The position numbers were made by a program, and so were the translations under genes. DNA of 64,000 nt from Myxacorys almedinensis A (GTDB lineage Bacteria > Cyanobacteriota > Cyanobacteriia > Leptolyngbyales > Leptolyngbyaceae): contig NZ_WVIE01000005.1 in NCBI RefSeq assembly GCF_010091945.1, positions 124,001 through 188,000 on the forward strand, written 5' to 3'. Below are positions 63,182-64,000 of this stretch, one piece after another (the first letter of the stretch is position 1; each line of letters opens with the position of its first letter). The notes under the pieces were generated by a model that saw nothing but the letters and a program-made list of their open reading frames with translations, had not been told where the DNA came from and did no database searches.

Positions 63182-63496
63182 TCAAGAGATGAACAACAAG
63201 ATTACTGACGAGGGTGAGGCAGAGCGCACAGCCTGTGGATGCCGATTGCAACTATCACACCCCCCAGCAAACCACCGACTCTTTACTGCAAAACAGTTGA
63301 GCCGATGGCGCAATTCTGCCCACTTGCCGATGGATAGCTCTTGCACAGGTGCGCCTGCAACGGCGAGGGTTGCATACTTTTGATGCCTCTGCTCTAGCGC
63401 CGCCCAATCGGCAACTAGATAAAAAGCGCTGAGCGCCATCGCTCCGAATCCGGGCAATGCGGTTGTGAGCAACAGGATCAAAACCCGAACCTTCAT
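63182..63496 (-). CDS. Small membrane protein between sqdB and sqdX, probably frameshifted at its C terminus
   Basis: 104 residues as read. The N-terminal helix MKVRVLILLLTTALPGFGAMALSAFYLVADWAALEQRHQKYATL resembles the small protein found at this place in other cyanobacteria. The read C terminus (RWFAGGCDSCNRHPQAVRSASPSS) looks wrong, while the neighbouring frame gives GGLLGGVIVAIGIHRLCALPHPRQ with a plausible second helix and a stop at 63202. A one-base shift near 63285-63295 would restore a two-helix protein. Role in sulfolipid synthesis unknown. Confidence 0.7.
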   Translation of the reverse strand: MKVRVLILLLTTALPGFGAMALSAFYLVADWAALEQRHQKYATLAVAGAPVQELSIGKWAELRHRLNCFAVKSRWFAGGCDSCNRHPQAVRSASPSSVILLFIS

Positions 63497-63499
63497 GAG

Positions 63500-64000
<501 letters not shown>

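Overview
The window is a cyanobacterial chromosome segment. Evidence: petB-petD and petN (cytochrome b6f), a lumenal CtpA protease, menF/menD/menB for phylloquinone, sqdB-sqdX for sulfolipid, a Vipp1/PspA pair, and the HIP1 octamer GCGATCGC scattered through genes and spacers. Gene content and the many filamentous-cyanobacterial families (XisH/XisI, Uma2, DUF29) suggest a filamentous, Leptolyngbya/Oscillatoria-like organism; that last step is inference. No rRNA, tRNA or CRISPR array was seen.

Layout. 0-9 kb: tail of an OprB-type porin, a STAS protein behind an NtcA-type promoter, an epoxide-hydrolase-like enzyme, uvrA, smpB, an ammonium transporter (amt) with an NtcA-like box upstream, and two tiny membrane genes not previously called (petN and a 48-residue neighbour). 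9-16.6 kb: membrane and zinc-ribbon proteins, an orphan DNA methyltransferase, a structured leader with a 27-codon ORF in front of a small secreted protein, then deoC-recO-MFS-glycosyltransferase on the plus strand. 16.6-20.2 kb: a decayed accessory patch with a coding remnant, 63-bp tandem repeats, xisH (frameshifted)-xisI and a broken uma2. 20.2-30 kb: rsmI, a PfkB kinase, cysQ-like phosphatase, a 146-bp MITE with a perfect 8-bp target duplication, a geranylgeranyl-reductase-family flavoprotein, uma2, petBD diverging from ctpA and an HD hydrolase. 30-49.4 kb: menF, a PEP-CTERM protein, an aminotransferase with thioredoxin, two PspA/IM30 paralogs, a SPOR-like membrane protein, a DUF721/DciA-like protein, menD-menB, pepF, an FMN reductase, panB with a beta-propeller protein, and uvrB. 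49.7-56.4 kb: a divergent histidine kinase/response-regulator pair, a lone receiver, a PadR regulator, a DDOR-like flavin disulfide oxidoreductase, a coiled-coil protein, a second MITE and a methyltransferase. 56.4-64 kb: a truncated DNA methyltransferase, a four-gene minus operon (amidohydrolase, two DUF29, FAD oxidase), two cyanobacterial hypotheticals with a Pho-box-like array, and sqdB-ORF-sqdX.

How it fits together. Most of the window is core metabolism (photosynthetic electron transport, quinone and sulfolipid synthesis, DNA repair, nitrogen uptake). The unusual material is small: a probable leader-ORF/inverted-repeat control device at 11.5-11.7 kb, a 36-bp dispersed repeat inserted in frame in two unrelated proteins (25.0 and 37.2 kb), two MITE families, and several genes broken by single-base shifts.
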